A stretch of 64,000 nt of DNA from Planctomycetes bacterium syqfu (GCA_020974905.1 CP087563.1:2790001-2854000), one strand, 5' to 3'. Shown: positions 1 through 9,529, counted from the stretch's first letter. Program-made: numbers and translations. Notes: generated from the sequence alone by a model not told the origin.

Positions 1-615
1 AAATCCATCGGTCGTATCCACCCAATCCCAAAAGCATTGCAGGAGATCGGTAAAATCTGGGCAGGATTGAGTCAACCGATTTCACGGGCAACTCTGCTCA
101 ATGAGGGAGTGTTATCTATCGCATCTGTTGGGGATGAAGTGCAAATTGCTTTACCTTCATTGCCTTTATTTAATCAAACGACAGCCGATTCATTACCGGG
201 ATTGACACTGCAATTGCAGATTCAAAACTGCGTACCCCACACACTCCTTGATAATCGTGACGACTCAGGCAAAGGCATCGCACTTCATATCACAGAGCAA
301 GATACAGCACGTTTCATCATGTCCGATGGTAAACACACATGCCAATGGGAGTCTGATCCGCTGCCTGATACTTGCCCTCTTATGCTAGGTGTCATCGTTG
401 ATGCAGGTCCAAAGATCATCAGCTTTGTGGTCAATGGTCAATTCAATGACGGCGGCACAGATCGCCAGTTTGGTTGGGGGCGATTCGATTCCGAGTTAAC
501 TGATATCAACAGCCAGCAACCTGTAGAACTCAGCCCCCATATCAACCACCTGCACCTGTTTAATCGCCCCCTGCTACACAATGAACTAGCTATTCTGCAA
601 GATCAAAGTGCTTGA
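1..615 (+). CDS. C-terminal part of LamG-like (concanavalin-fold) protein, 5' partial
   Basis: The reading frame is open from the first base of the window, so the start lies upstream; about 204 codons are visible. The region is rich in alternating hydrophobic strands and ends in a segment (HLHLFNRPLLHNELAIL) typical of the last strands of LamG/concanavalin A-like domains, which in such organisms are often fused to glycosidases or sialidases. No catalytic motif is visible in this part. It converges with the GH32 gene on the other strand, 42 bp away, so a shared role in sugar polymer use is possible but is inference only. Its family beyond the LamG-like fold is not recognised. Confidence 0.5.
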   Translation, partial: KSIGRIHPIPKALQEIGKIWAGLSQPISRATLLNEGVLSIASVGDEVQIALPSLPLFNQTTADSLPGLTLQLQIQNCVPHTLLDNRDDSGKGIALHITEQDTARFIMSDGKHTCQWESDPLPDTCPLMLGVIVDAGPKIISFVVNGQFNDGGTDRQFGWGRFDSELTDINSQQPVELSPHINHLHLFNRPLLHNELAILQDQSA

Positions 616-657
616 GAATATCATGTAATATTTGCTACAGATGATCGCTACACGTTC

Positions 658-2142
658 CTAACGTGTTGATTCTATGGAATAGGTCAATTCGCCCATATCC
701 CAACAACGCAATGAATCAATGGTGAACTTCGTCGCGCTGAGTAATGAGACATGTAAACAATCCAAGCTTGTGGGGTAGACACGTTGTGACATGGCGTTTC
801 TGCCGTTGGCAAAGATTTCGATGACCGAGCAATCCACAAACACACGCAAGTGTAATTTTTCGCCTTCATGTAAGGTGAATGGAGCTTTCTGGAAAGGCGT
901 GTTCTCTTGTTGAAGCGAGATCCCGGGCAATTGGCAAATGGTATTCGAATTATAGACATCCTTACGCGATCCCATGCGACTGCTGTCAATGCCCCAGATA
1001 CCGGCTTGGGGATCGATGATGATCTGTGCGTACTCCCTGGAATCTGATGATTCAAGAACACGCAGCACAATCTTGTCGCTCATTTCAGAGATAACCATTT
1101 CCAATTCAAATGCATTGCTTGTGATGTCAGGTAATCTCATCGGTTTTGAATCACCAGCCAGTTCGATTGCATCAAAGCAGGTTTCATGGCCACGCAGTTG
1201 TTTGTATTGCTCAGGAATCTCCCAGTGAACCTTCCCACTTTCTGCATCCAGGGACATGACGCGCGGCAGAGCCATGATCTGGTTTCCAGACTGCGGTGCA
1301 GCATCCAATTGTTGATCTGTCATCCAAAACCAAACAATTCGACGCCCCTGATCATCCAGACAACTTTCCGGTGCGAAAAGCGATCCTCCGGGATGGTTCA
1401 AACGATGATGAGACTGTGGCACAAACGTCCCCGCAATATAATCACCAAGATAGTACCGGGCACCATACAGATGACTGATTCCCATCAGGACATAACGATC
1501 TTCCAACTTAAAAAAATCGGGACAAGCCATATCTTCACAGGGTTCGGTCCACTTATCATTGGGCATATAAAATGGCCGTAGGTACTCCCAATGCACAAGG
1601 TCATCCGAGCGAAACATGTATGCCGTATCACGCTGTAAAAAAGGTTTGGCGCGGGAACCGAATATTGCGACATAATGATCAGCTTCGCGCCAGACATGAG
1701 GATCAAACACATGATAAACCTGATCCTGTGGCTTGCCGATCGTTTCCGGAACAACCGGATTGTGTGCCGATTTTTTCCAGCGAATCAAATCGTCGTCTTG
1801 TGCGGTGGCAATACAACAACCACTACCAACACCGTGATACACCAATGTCGGCCGACCGTGTTTATCAATCAATGCACAACCGCTGAAGATACCAACTTCA
1901 GGACTCTGATCATCAGGAACCAATGCTGGAGGATGAATGACCCATTCAAGCATATCCACACTGGAAGCGTGCCCCCAACAGTTACCCCGATGTGGTAGTT
2001 GAGGGTTCTGAAAAATGTAAAACAGGTGATATCGCCCGTTGTAATAAATGGCACCATTGGGATCAAACGGTCGACAGTGCTCGTGACTGGGAGTGTAAAA
2101 ATGATATTTTGGGGTATAGCGGGATGGACTTGGAATGCTCAT
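658..2142 (-). CDS. Glycoside hydrolase family 32 protein (beta-fructosidase: levanase/invertase type)
   Basis: GH32 enzymes hydrolyse fructofuranosyl bonds in sucrose, levan or inulin. Visible in order: the N-terminal FDPNG nucleophile motif (Asp27), FSG at 86-88, the DPHV box at 147-150 (RDP equivalent), a CPDFF segment at 207-211, and a C-terminal beta-sandwich with LRVFVDCSVIEIFANG. The 494 aa length fits the family. ATG at 2142 is chosen because a GGAG lies 7 bases upstream; a longer frame starting at 2175 lacks this. The usual Glu of the ECP motif is replaced by Ala (ACPDFF), with Glu203 three residues earlier, as I recall from a GH32 subgroup with EDxxCPDFF. No signal peptide is evident, so it is probably cytoplasmic. 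The divergent AraC regulator likely controls it. Confidence 0.88.
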   Translation of the reverse strand: MSIPSPSRYTPKYHFYTPSHEHCRPFDPNGAIYYNGRYHLFYIFQNPQLPHRGNCWGHASSVDMLEWVIHPPALVPDDQSPEVGIFSGCALIDKHGRPTLVYHGVGSGCCIATAQDDDLIRWKKSAHNPVVPETIGKPQDQVYHVFDPHVWREADHYVAIFGSRAKPFLQRDTAYMFRSDDLVHWEYLRPFYMPNDKWTEPCEDMACPDFFKLEDRYVLMGISHLYGARYYLGDYIAGTFVPQSHHRLNHPGGSLFAPESCLDDQGRRIVWFWMTDQQLDAAPQSGNQIMALPRVMSLDAESGKVHWEIPEQYKQLRGHETCFDAIELAGDSKPMRLPDITSNAFELEMVISEMSDKIVLRVLESSDSREYAQIIIDPQAGIWGIDSSRMGSRKDVYNSNTICQLPGISLQQENTPFQKAPFTLHEGEKLHLRVFVDCSVIEIFANGRNAMSQRVYPTSLDCLHVSLLSATKFTIDSLRCWDMGELTYSIESTR

Positions 2143-2204
2143 TATCAATCTCCAACAGGGGTTGAAATAACCCATAAAACAAATACATTTGACTGTTTGA
2201 AATT

Positions 2205-2244
2205 ATGGTTTATAAGCGGGATACAGTAAACTTCAATAAACCAT
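2205..2244. promoter_or_regulatory. Inverted-repeat operator candidate between GH32 and araC-type genes
   Basis: A perfect 9-bp inverted repeat, ATGGTTTAT (2205-2213) and ATAAACCAT (2236-2244), sits in the 119-bp gap between the divergent GH32 and AraC genes. The half-site centres are 31 bp apart, close to three helical turns, as expected for a dimeric AraC-type regulator. Binding itself is inferred. Confidence 0.5.
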
Positions 2245-2261
2245 CATAAAGGTATAATTTT

Positions 2262-3146
2262 TTGACAAAAGAGAATGTTTCCGTTTTCGACGCTTCCGCC
2301 GAACGACTCACCTTTCGACACCTGCAAGGGAGCATGTCTATTGATGCGCCGGTTGGTCAGAATGGCATTCAACTCAATATGTCGTTCTGGACGTTTGGCC
2401 ATTGTGTTCAGTCACGCAGTAAATCATTCCACCATCCCCAGCCACCGTTAAATCGTTTGTTCATGTTTAAAAAGAGGGGTGGGATGATTGAACATGCTGG
2501 TAAAAAACGAAAGATGAAACCGGGGGTGTTTTATTTACTACCGGAGAACTACCCGTTTAAAAGTACTTACTTTGCTGGCGGAGAATTCTTCTTTATTCAC
2601 TTTACAATCAGTGATCGATCGCTTTACCGTTTCTTTGGAAACGTCAACGATATCATTGAGTTGGACTCACCAGACCTTGTGAGTGCCTTCGATCATTTGT
2701 CTCAATCCTCCTGGCATGCTGCGTTGCAATCACTTGTCAGTTGCGTCATCCTGCAAATGATCTCACCAGAAATATGCCACCAACTCGCCTTTCGCCAAAC
2801 ACTGATTCAACAGTTTGGCAGTTTGTTTGATTTACTCGAGACACAACCACCAGCCAACGTACGTATCGCATCAATTGCTCAAGCGGTAGGTATGAGCCCG
2901 GGGGCATTGGCCCGAAAATTCCAACGTTGCCTTGGTATCAATCTTAAAGACTATTTACACCAAAAGACCATGATGGAGGCCCAAAGACTATTGGCCACAA
3001 CTCAGAGAACCATTGCACAAATCGCAGATGAACTGGGTTTCACTGACAGACATTATTTTTACCAGTACTTCCAAAAACACAACAACTGCACACCCAGCCA
3101 ATTTCGCAATCTACACCATATGGTCAGCCAAGAAGCTTCGGATTAA
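2262..3146 (+). CDS. AraC family transcriptional regulator
   Basis: A 294 aa protein with an N-terminal sensor region (about 1-185, cupin-like in hydrophobic pattern) and two helix-turn-helix units at about 200-285, including IASIAQAVGMSPGALARKFQ and IAQIADELGFTDRHYFYQYF, the classic AraC C-terminal signature. Translation starts at TTG 2262, preceded by AAAGG about 9 bases upstream. It is transcribed away from the GH32 gene, and the gap holds a perfect inverted repeat, so control of fructan or sucrose use is the natural guess. The inducer cannot be read from sequence. Confidence 0.85.
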   Translation: MTKENVSVFDASAERLTFRHLQGSMSIDAPVGQNGIQLNMSFWTFGHCVQSRSKSFHHPQPPLNRLFMFKKRGGMIEHAGKKRKMKPGVFYLLPENYPFKSTYFAGGEFFFIHFTISDRSLYRFFGNVNDIIELDSPDLVSAFDHLSQSSWHAALQSLVSCVILQMISPEICHQLAFRQTLIQQFGSLFDLLETQPPANVRIASIAQAVGMSPGALARKFQRCLGINLKDYLHQKTMMEAQRLLATTQRTIAQIADELGFTDRHYFYQYFQKHNNCTPSQFRNLHHMVSQEASD

Positions 3147-3351
3147 TTCGATGTCCTATTTATCTGGCACAGGATATTTCACCACTTATGAATTTTCGGT
3201 GCCGAATACGGTGCCAAGAAAACCGCCCCGGTGCCAGAAATGGTGCCAAACGTCAGTCTGGGATAGGCGTTTGCTGTCAATTACTGACAAGAAAACGTGG
3301 CCCCGGAAACAAACTCAATCCACCCTAACTCTAGCTCCTTGCGCAAAATAA

Positions 3352-3382
3352 ACAACGGCTGACATTTGCTGTCAGCCGTTGT
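3352..3382 (-). terminator. Rho-independent terminator following the tRNA-Gly 3' end
   Basis: A 13-bp perfect stem (ACAACGGCTGACA and its complement, 5-base loop at 3365-3369) lies 5 bp beyond the tRNA fragment in its direction of transcription, followed on the minus strand by a T-rich stretch. It looks like the native terminator of the tRNA gene. Confidence 0.75.
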
Positions 3383-3387
3383 CAAAG

Positions 3388-3429
3388 AGCGGGTGAACGG
3401 ACTCGAACCGTCGACAATCACGTTGGCAA
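3388..3429 (-). other. 3' fragment of tRNA-Gly(GCC): probable island attachment site (attL)
   Basis: Reading the minus strand gives, in exact tRNA order, the anticodon loop TTGCCAA (3423-3429, anticodon GCC), a 5-nt anticodon-stem strand, a 5-nt variable region, a T-arm with TTCGAGT loop and a fully paired GACGG/CCGTT stem (3396-3412), a CACCCGC acceptor strand (3389-3395) and a discriminator T. No D-arm or 5' acceptor strand follows upstream: identity stops at the anticodon loop. Many tyrosine integrases cross over in tRNA anticodon loops, leaving such a 3' piece at one end of the insert. The chromosome is to the left and the island to the right. Confidence 0.75.
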
Positions 3430-3699
3430 CGGGGTGTTGTGGGTTGCAAGTGTTTATTTATACAATATTTAAGCGACGTGCGCAAAGCGGTGCCGAATTC
3501 GGTGACATGGGGTCAGATTCGCGTAAAATACAGTGCCAGAAGGTGTTGCGAATATTGCCCCACAGTGCCGATTGTGCCTGGTTTGGCCCTTGGCCACGAC
3601 GTTGGCCCGTGTGGCGTTCGGGTGGGTAGGATGGCCATGGGTACAACTTTGGCAACCAAGCGCCCGTGTGGCGAGAACGGCCAACGGCAAGAAAGGCGA

Positions 3700-3727
3700 T
3701 TGACATATCGCAACACACCGATATTAT
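3700..3727 (+). promoter_or_regulatory. Sigma70-type promoter of the AbiE operon
   Basis: TTGACA (3700-3705) and TATTAT (3722-3727) are separated by 16 bp. The expected transcript start near 3734 excludes upstream start codons and supports initiation of the antitoxin at GTG 3760 (or TTG 3739). Confidence 0.65.
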
Positions 3728-3759
3728 GTGGTTACGTTTTGTCAATTGAAAGCCCAGGC

Positions 3760-4350
3760 GTGGATACTGCCCAAATCATCAATCTGATCAAGCAACGCAA
3801 GGTAGTCCGGGCACGGGACGTGGAGCAAATCGGGGCTAACCGCACGATGCTGCCCTACCTTGCCAACAAGGGGATTCTACGTCGCATTGCTCGCGGGGCC
3901 TATGCCCTTGCTGACTATGTGCCCGAACACGAATCCTTTGTCGAAGTGGCTACGGCGGTTCCGCATGGAGTGATCTGCCTGCTCTCTGCGCTCCAGTTCC
4001 ATGAAATCACCACGCAGATGCCATGGGAGACCTGGCTGGCAATTGAGCGAGGTAAACGCATTCCTGCTGCTGGCCAAATTCCGCTGCGCATCATCAAACT
4101 CAGCGGCGATGCCTTTGCCCAAGGAATCGAGGAACACCATCAAGATGGCGTGACCATCCGGGTGTACTCGCCTGCCAAAACTGTGGCTGATTGTTTCAAG
4201 TTCCGTAACCGGATCGGCCTGGATGTTGCTCGGGAAGCCCTCATCGACACACTGGCCAGCAAGAAAGCGACGCGTGACGAGATCTGGCACTATGCCCAAA
4301 TCTGTCGCATGACACGAATCATGCGCCCCTATCTGGAGATGGTGAAGTGA
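3760..4350 (+). CDS. abiEi: Type IV toxin-antitoxin system AbiEi family antitoxin
   Basis: The protein (about 196 aa from GTG 3760) opens with a winged-helix region (KVVRARDVEQIGANRTMLPYLANKGILRRIARGAYAL) typical of AbiEi antitoxins, which repress their own operon, followed by an AbiEi-type C-terminal domain (HGVICLLSALQFHEI; VYSPAKTVADCFKFRNRIGLDVAREAL). The frame is open far upstream, but that stretch is junk-like and lies before a good promoter, so the start is set after it; TTG 3739 is an alternative. Its stop overlaps the start of the toxin gene. The pair sits just inside the island edge, as expected for a stabilising or anti-phage module. Confidence 0.85.
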   Translation: MDTAQIINLIKQRKVVRARDVEQIGANRTMLPYLANKGILRRIARGAYALADYVPEHESFVEVATAVPHGVICLLSALQFHEITTQMPWETWLAIERGKRIPAAGQIPLRIIKLSGDAFAQGIEEHHQDGVTIRVYSPAKTVADCFKFRNRIGLDVAREALIDTLASKKATRDEIWHYAQICRMTRIMRPYLEMVK

Positions 4351-5213
4351 CACCCAAGAACATTGCCCAGTCGATTCACCAACGGCTGCTGAACATCCGC
4401 GATCAAACCGGCGAACCTTTCAATCATCTGCTCATGCGGTATGGGTTGGAACGCCTGCTTTATCGACTCCAGATTTCAGGGCATGGCAATACCTTCGTGC
4501 TCAAAGGTGCCATGCTACTCTCCCTCTGGCAAGACGTGCCCAAGCGTCCCACGCGCGACATTGATCTGCTGGGCCTCGGTGATCTGACACATGAACGGCT
4601 GCGATCAATCTTCACTGACGCATGTAACACGGCAGTGATCGACGATGGGCTGCGTTTCGATGCTGATTCGATCCAAACAGACGATATCCGGGACGAACAA
4701 GAATATCATGGTGTACGTATCCGGCTTTTGGGCTTCCTCGGCCCAGCTCGATTGCCCATTCAAATTGATGTCGGGTTTGGCGACGCGTTGATTCCCGAAC
4801 CCCAGCACATCATCTATCCCACCATTCTGGATTTCCCAGCACCACAACTTCGTGCCTATCATCCCGCCTCCGTCATTGCTGAAAAATTCAATGCAATGGT
4901 TGTGCTGGGTGTGTTCAACAGCCGGATGAAAGATTTCTACGACATGTACGTGATCTTGCAGCACATGCCCATGGACGATGAAATGCTCAAGACAGCCATC
5001 CAGGCCACTTTCAACCGGCGCAAAGTTCCCTTGCCTGACAAATTGCCAATCGCGTTTACGTCAGATTTTCTCGAAGACGGAAACAAGCAAAAGCAATGGC
5101 AGACCTTTCTAAATCGAAGCGTTCAAGCTGATTTTGATCTGCCATTGGCTGACATTCTTGCCTACCTGAAGGATCGTATCTGGCCCATTTTGGAAGCCTG
5201 CCAGGCAAACTGA
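4347..5213 (+). CDS. abiEii: AbiEii/AbiGii family nucleotidyltransferase toxin
   Basis: A 288 aa protein with the nucleotidyltransferase fold: FVLKGAMLLSLW (50-61) followed by the catalytic RDIDLL (Asp71, Asp73). AbiEii toxins transfer nucleotides to RNA targets such as tRNA and arrest growth during phage infection or when the antitoxin is lost. GTG 4347 overlaps the antitoxin stop by four bases, showing translational coupling. The length fits the family and nothing appears missing. Targets are not deducible from sequence. Confidence 0.88.
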   Translation: MTPKNIAQSIHQRLLNIRDQTGEPFNHLLMRYGLERLLYRLQISGHGNTFVLKGAMLLSLWQDVPKRPTRDIDLLGLGDLTHERLRSIFTDACNTAVIDDGLRFDADSIQTDDIRDEQEYHGVRIRLLGFLGPARLPIQIDVGFGDALIPEPQHIIYPTILDFPAPQLRAYHPASVIAEKFNAMVVLGVFNSRMKDFYDMYVILQHMPMDDEMLKTAIQATFNRRKVPLPDKLPIAFTSDFLEDGNKQKQWQTFLNRSVQADFDLPLADILAYLKDRIWPILEACQAN

Positions 5214-5372
5214 ACCAACAGCACCTTGCGGATACGCTTGGACATCAATGAAAAGAACCGAGCCCAAGTCTCCCGGTTGATCAATGACACAGTTGATGCA
5301 GGCAGAATTCGCCCGTCAAACCCCGAAAGCGACTCCAGACGGCACGCAAGTTACGTTCCGTACTGGGCTTAA
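5214..5372 (+). pseudogene. 3' remnant of an AlbA_2/Schlafen-type ATP-binding protein
   Basis: Directly after the toxin stop, a 52-codon open stretch in the same frame encodes LRIRLDINEKNRAQVSRLI, then DTVDAGRIRP and SYVPYWA before a stop. This matches the winged-helix C-terminus of AlbA_2 (Schlafen-like) ATP-binding proteins as I know them. There is no start codon or upstream domain, so it is a leftover of a larger gene, cut where the AbiE pair now sits. Confidence 0.55.
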
Positions 5373-5396
5373 GAAACAATTATTCCTGCTGATTCT

Positions 5397-5523
5397 TATT
5401 TGATCGCTATTTGACGCTTATTTGACTCAAAATTTGCACGCCACAGGATATTGAGTAAAAAATGGCACTATTCCACTAGATGTGGCCTTTTACCTTGCCA
5501 ATCCTATTTGATGGCTATTTGAC
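5397..5523. repeat. Direct repeat pair in the gap before arsR
   Basis: TATTTGATCGCTATTTGAC (5397-5415) recurs as TATTTGATGGCTATTTGAC (5505-5523), 18 of 19 bases, with a further partial copy directly after the first. The 5373-5611 gap carries no gene that I can recognise; this is its only clear structure. Confidence 0.5.
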
Positions 5524-5611
5524 ATTGCTTACTGAGACACACCCAATACAATCCATCACACTGATTGTGCCACAACCATGCTGAATAAAAGGGCACATTT
5601 ACATCCCAGTC

Positions 5612-5647
5612 TTGACAAATCGACTATGTGATTAAACAATCACATAG
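5612..5647 (+). promoter_or_regulatory. arsR promoter with ArsR operator
   Basis: TTGACA at 5612-5617 is followed by a perfect 10-bp inverted repeat, CTATGTGATT (5624-5633) and AATCACATAG (5638-5647), placed across the expected -10 region. The same core, TATGTGATTAAA, recurs before the permease gene. This arrangement is typical of ArsR self-repression relieved by arsenite. Confidence 0.7.
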
Positions 5648-5663
5648 ATATTGGAGATGTGTT

Positions 5664-5993
5664 ATGTCTGACGACCCCAAATGGCAACGCTATGAGATGC
5701 AGGCGCAGGTGATTACCGCGCTGGCGCATCCGATTCGACTGGCTATCGTCGATCTGCTCAAAGATGGCGAAGTCTGTGTCTGCGAGATTGCAGATCGGAT
5801 TGGCGTGGAGCGATCCAATACATCCCGTCATCTAGCCCTGATGTACAAGGCAGGTGTGGTCAAGACGCGCAAGGATGGTTTGCAGGTGTTCTACTCGTTG
5901 CAAACACCTTGTGTTCTGAATTTCCTGGGGTGTGCTACCAAAACACTGGAACAAAACCTCAAGCGACAATCCAAGGCCCTGGCTTCACGTTGA
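5664..5993 (+). CDS. arsR: ArsR/SmtB family metalloregulator
   Basis: A 109 aa winged-helix repressor. Residues around DGEVCVCEIADRIGVERSNTSRHLALM hold the metal-box Cys pair (VCVC) at the start of the recognition helix, as in arsenite-sensing ArsR proteins. ATG 5664 is chosen over an upstream start because GGAG lies 8 bases before it. The operator overlaps its own promoter and a second copy precedes the next gene, so it likely controls both itself and the permease/thioredoxin group. Confidence 0.88.
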   Translation: MSDDPKWQRYEMQAQVITALAHPIRLAIVDLLKDGEVCVCEIADRIGVERSNTSRHLALMYKAGVVKTRKDGLQVFYSLQTPCVLNFLGCATKTLEQNLKRQSKALASR

Positions 5994-6001
5994 TTTTTAT
6001 T

Positions 6002-6028
6002 TTGACAGATATGTGATTAAATCATCAC
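6002..6028 (+). promoter_or_regulatory. Second ArsR-type operator/promoter before the permease gene
   Basis: TTGACA (6002-6007) is followed by TATGTGATTAAATCATCAC (6010-6028), sharing the TATGTGATTAAA core and ATCAC arm with the arsR operator. It lies 10 bp before the permease start, so the permease operon probably has its own repressed promoter. Confidence 0.6.
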
Positions 6029-6038
6029 GGACTCAACT

Positions 6039-7448
<1,410 letters not shown>

Positions 7449-7468
7449 ACATTTTCAAGGAGATCGTC

Positions 7469-7876
7469 ATGTCCAATTCGAGTTCATGCAGTTGTGCCGG
7501 AAAGTCCGGCAATGAAAGTCAGAAGAACGTGCTGCTTTATGCCTGTTCGGGTGGTGCCAATGTCGCTGAGGCATCGGACAAGGCCTGCCGTCAATTGATG
7601 AGTGAAGGGATGGGATCGATGTTCTGTCTGGCAGGATTGGGTGCGGGCATCGAAGGCATGATTCAGCAGGCAAGCAATGCAGACCTCAATGTCGTAATCG
7701 ATGGCTGCCCAATGGACTGTGCCAAAAAGATTTTTGACAAGCTGGAACTAACCAATGTGCATTTTATACGGGCCACTGATCTTGGCTTGGAAAAAAAGCC
7801 CAAGGGCACGCGTTCGACGGATGAAGAAGTCAGTGCCATCGTCAACAACGCCCGGCAGGCGATTGCAGCAATCTGA
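7469..7876 (+). CDS. DGC-domain putative zinc-binding protein
   Basis: A 135 aa Cys-rich soluble protein. After a short Cys tail (SSCSCAGKSG) it carries CSGGANVAEASDKACR, FCLAGLGAG and DGCPMDCAKK, the conserved Cys positions of the DGC family (PF08859), thought to bind zinc or another metal. It starts at ATG 7469 behind AAGGAG, 20 bp after the permease stop, so the two are co-transcribed. Its biochemical role is unknown; the position suggests handling or sensing of thiol-binding metalloids. A longer in-frame start inside the permease gene is rejected for lack of a ribosome site. Confidence 0.75.
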   Translation: MSNSSSCSCAGKSGNESQKNVLLYACSGGANVAEASDKACRQLMSEGMGSMFCLAGLGAGIEGMIQQASNADLNVVIDGCPMDCAKKIFDKLELTNVHFIRATDLGLEKKPKGTRSTDEEVSAIVNNARQAIAAI

Positions 7877-7959
7877 TTGGCATGGGGCTAATCAATGATT
7901 AACAACCAGACTGACTCACACACCGTGAGCCGGTCATGATTGATTTGAAAGGATATGTG

Positions 7960-8196
7960 ATGACAAAACTACAAATTCTCGGCACAGGTTGCCCCAAATG
8001 TCAGCAACTGGCTCAGAACACCAAAGAAGCAGCTGAGGCACTGGGACTGGACTACGAAATCCAAAAGATCACCAGCATCACCGAGATCACCAAGTTCGGC
8101 GTGATGATGACGCCTGCCCTGGCAGTCGACGGAACAGTCAAAAGTGCTGGCAAGTTGTTAGAAGTAGAAGCGATCAAGCCCTTGATTCAAGGATAA
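7960..8196 (+). CDS. Small thioredoxin-fold protein (TM0996/MTH895 type)
   Basis: A 78 aa protein with TGCPKCQQLAQNTKEA, the CxxC active site near the N-terminus, and MMTPALAVDG carrying the cis-proline before a final GKLLEVEAIKPLI helix. This is the compact glutaredoxin-like thioredoxin family often placed with permease and arsenic genes. ATG 7960 follows GAAAGG. It sits 4 bp before the next thioredoxin-fold gene. A role in passing electrons to ArsC-like or membrane partners is inferred. Confidence 0.8.
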   Translation: MTKLQILGTGCPKCQQLAQNTKEAAEALGLDYEIQKITSITEITKFGVMMTPALAVDGTVKSAGKLLEVEAIKPLIQG

Positions 8197-8200
8197 CCGC

Positions 8201-9529
8201 GTGAATACAACCACCAAAATCATCATCGTCGCCTTGCTGTTGGTGGCAGTTGGCAGCGTGATTGCCATGAAGAAAAACGCTGCCAACGATGCGTCCCCGC
8301 AGCAGGCTGCTGCACAATCATCTGAGAGCATTCAGCCGCAATCCGCTGAAGTTGCCATCCCGCATTTGCTGGATTTAGGGGCGGGTAAATGTGTGCCTTG
8401 TCGGATGATGAAGCCGATTCTGGAAGAATTGACCAGGGAATACCAAGGTCACATGCGTGTGACGTTCATTGATGTCTGGGAGAATCCCGATGCTGGTGAA
8501 AAATACGGTATTCGCATCATTCCCACGCAGATTTTCTATGACGCACAGGGCAAAGAATTGTTTCGGCATGAGGGCTTCTATTCCAAGGAAGATATTCTTG
8601 CCAAGTGGAAAGAGCTGGGGGTGACACTCAAGCCGCAGGCAACGACACCAGCAGCATCACAACCTGCCGCGATGAACGCAACGGATCAGTTGACCGTGGC
8701 CAAGGTGCAGCCTCTATTGGCATCGGGCAATCTGTCTTCTGCCCAACTTGTGGATTTACCCGAGGGGGTGATTTTGCGTGCTGGTGCGATCACGATCAAG
8801 ACTGATGACCTGCAAGCCATGCTCTTGCGCGTGCCTGAGGCGATTCAAACCCAGATGCAGAAAAACCAGATCATGTTTCTGGAACAAGCCGCAACGGAAA
8901 AGATCATCATCAATCATGCGAAAAATGCTTTGCCCAATGATGCCGATGTAAAAACGCTTAGCGATCAGCAGATCATTAAGCGTTACTTTGATCAGATCAC
9001 CGCTGACACCAAGGTCAGCGATTCGGAGATGAAGCAGTTCTATGAATCCAATCGCAGTATGATGGGAGATGCCACGCTGGATCAGGTGCGTGGCCAGCTT
9101 CAAACCTTTCTGCTCGAACAAGCCAAGCAGAAACGTGTTGAGCAACATCTTGCCCAAGTCATGCAGCAGGCGGAGATCAGCATGGATAAGCAATGGTTTG
9201 CCATCCATGCCAAACGTGCCTTGGACAATCCGGTGGATCAGGCCCGCAGCAGTGGCAAGCCATCGATGATTGATTTTGGCGCACATGGTTGCAAGGCTTG
9301 TGACATGATGACGCCGATCCTTGAAACACTGAGTAAGAAGTACGCAGATAAGGCACAGATCATCTTTGTGCCCGTGCGCGAACAGCAATTGCTTGCTTCA
9401 CGGTATGGCATTGAAGGGATTCCCACACAGGTGTTCTTTGATGCCAATGGCAATGAAGTGTTTCGACACACGGGGTTCCTGCCTCAGGATCAAATCGAAG
9501 CCAAGCTGGCAGAACATGGAGTGCAATGA
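8201..9529 (+). CDS. Membrane-anchored double thioredoxin protein with SurA-like middle domain
   Basis: A 442 aa protein starting at GTG 8201. It has an N-terminal signal-anchor helix (6-22), a thioredoxin domain with CVPC (64-67) and cis-Pro IIPTQ (106-110), a helical middle region (about 160-335) that resembles the N-terminal chaperone part of SurA/parvulin proteins without a parvulin catalytic domain, and a second thioredoxin domain with CKAC (364-367) and GIPTQ (406-410). It probably faces the periplasm and exchanges disulfides with the CcdA-like carrier encoded 3 bp downstream, in the manner of DsbD modules split over several genes. Two thioredoxins flanking a chaperone-like linker is unusual. 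Confidence 0.72.
   Translation: MNTTTKIIIVALLLVAVGSVIAMKKNAANDASPQQAAAQSSESIQPQSAEVAIPHLLDLGAGKCVPCRMMKPILEELTREYQGHMRVTFIDVWENPDAGEKYGIRIIPTQIFYDAQGKELFRHEGFYSKEDILAKWKELGVTLKPQATTPAASQPAAMNATDQLTVAKVQPLLASGNLSSAQLVDLPEGVILRAGAITIKTDDLQAMLLRVPEAIQTQMQKNQIMFLEQAATEKIIINHAKNALPNDADVKTLSDQQIIKRYFDQITADTKVSDSEMKQFYESNRSMMGDATLDQVRGQLQTFLLEQAKQKRVEQHLAQVMQQAEISMDKQWFAIHAKRALDNPVDQARSSGKPSMIDFGAHGCKACDMMTPILETLSKKYADKAQIIFVPVREQQLLASRYGIEGIPTQVFFDANGNEVFRHTGFLPQDQIEAKLAEHGVQ

Noticed and set aside
3180-3266. Possible C-terminal remnant of another integrase (PVPEMVPNVS segment before a stop)
   Set aside because: The segment resembles variable tails of some planctomycete integrases only by impression, needs a frameshift, and has no conserved catalytic box.
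3439-3759. Long N-terminal extension of the AbiEi frame
   Set aside because: The extension lies before a strong promoter and has odd Cys/Gly/Arg composition; it is probably non-coding.
8756-9388. Minus-strand frame of 210 codons
   Set aside because: Antisense to the double-thioredoxin gene, whose two active sites are unambiguous.
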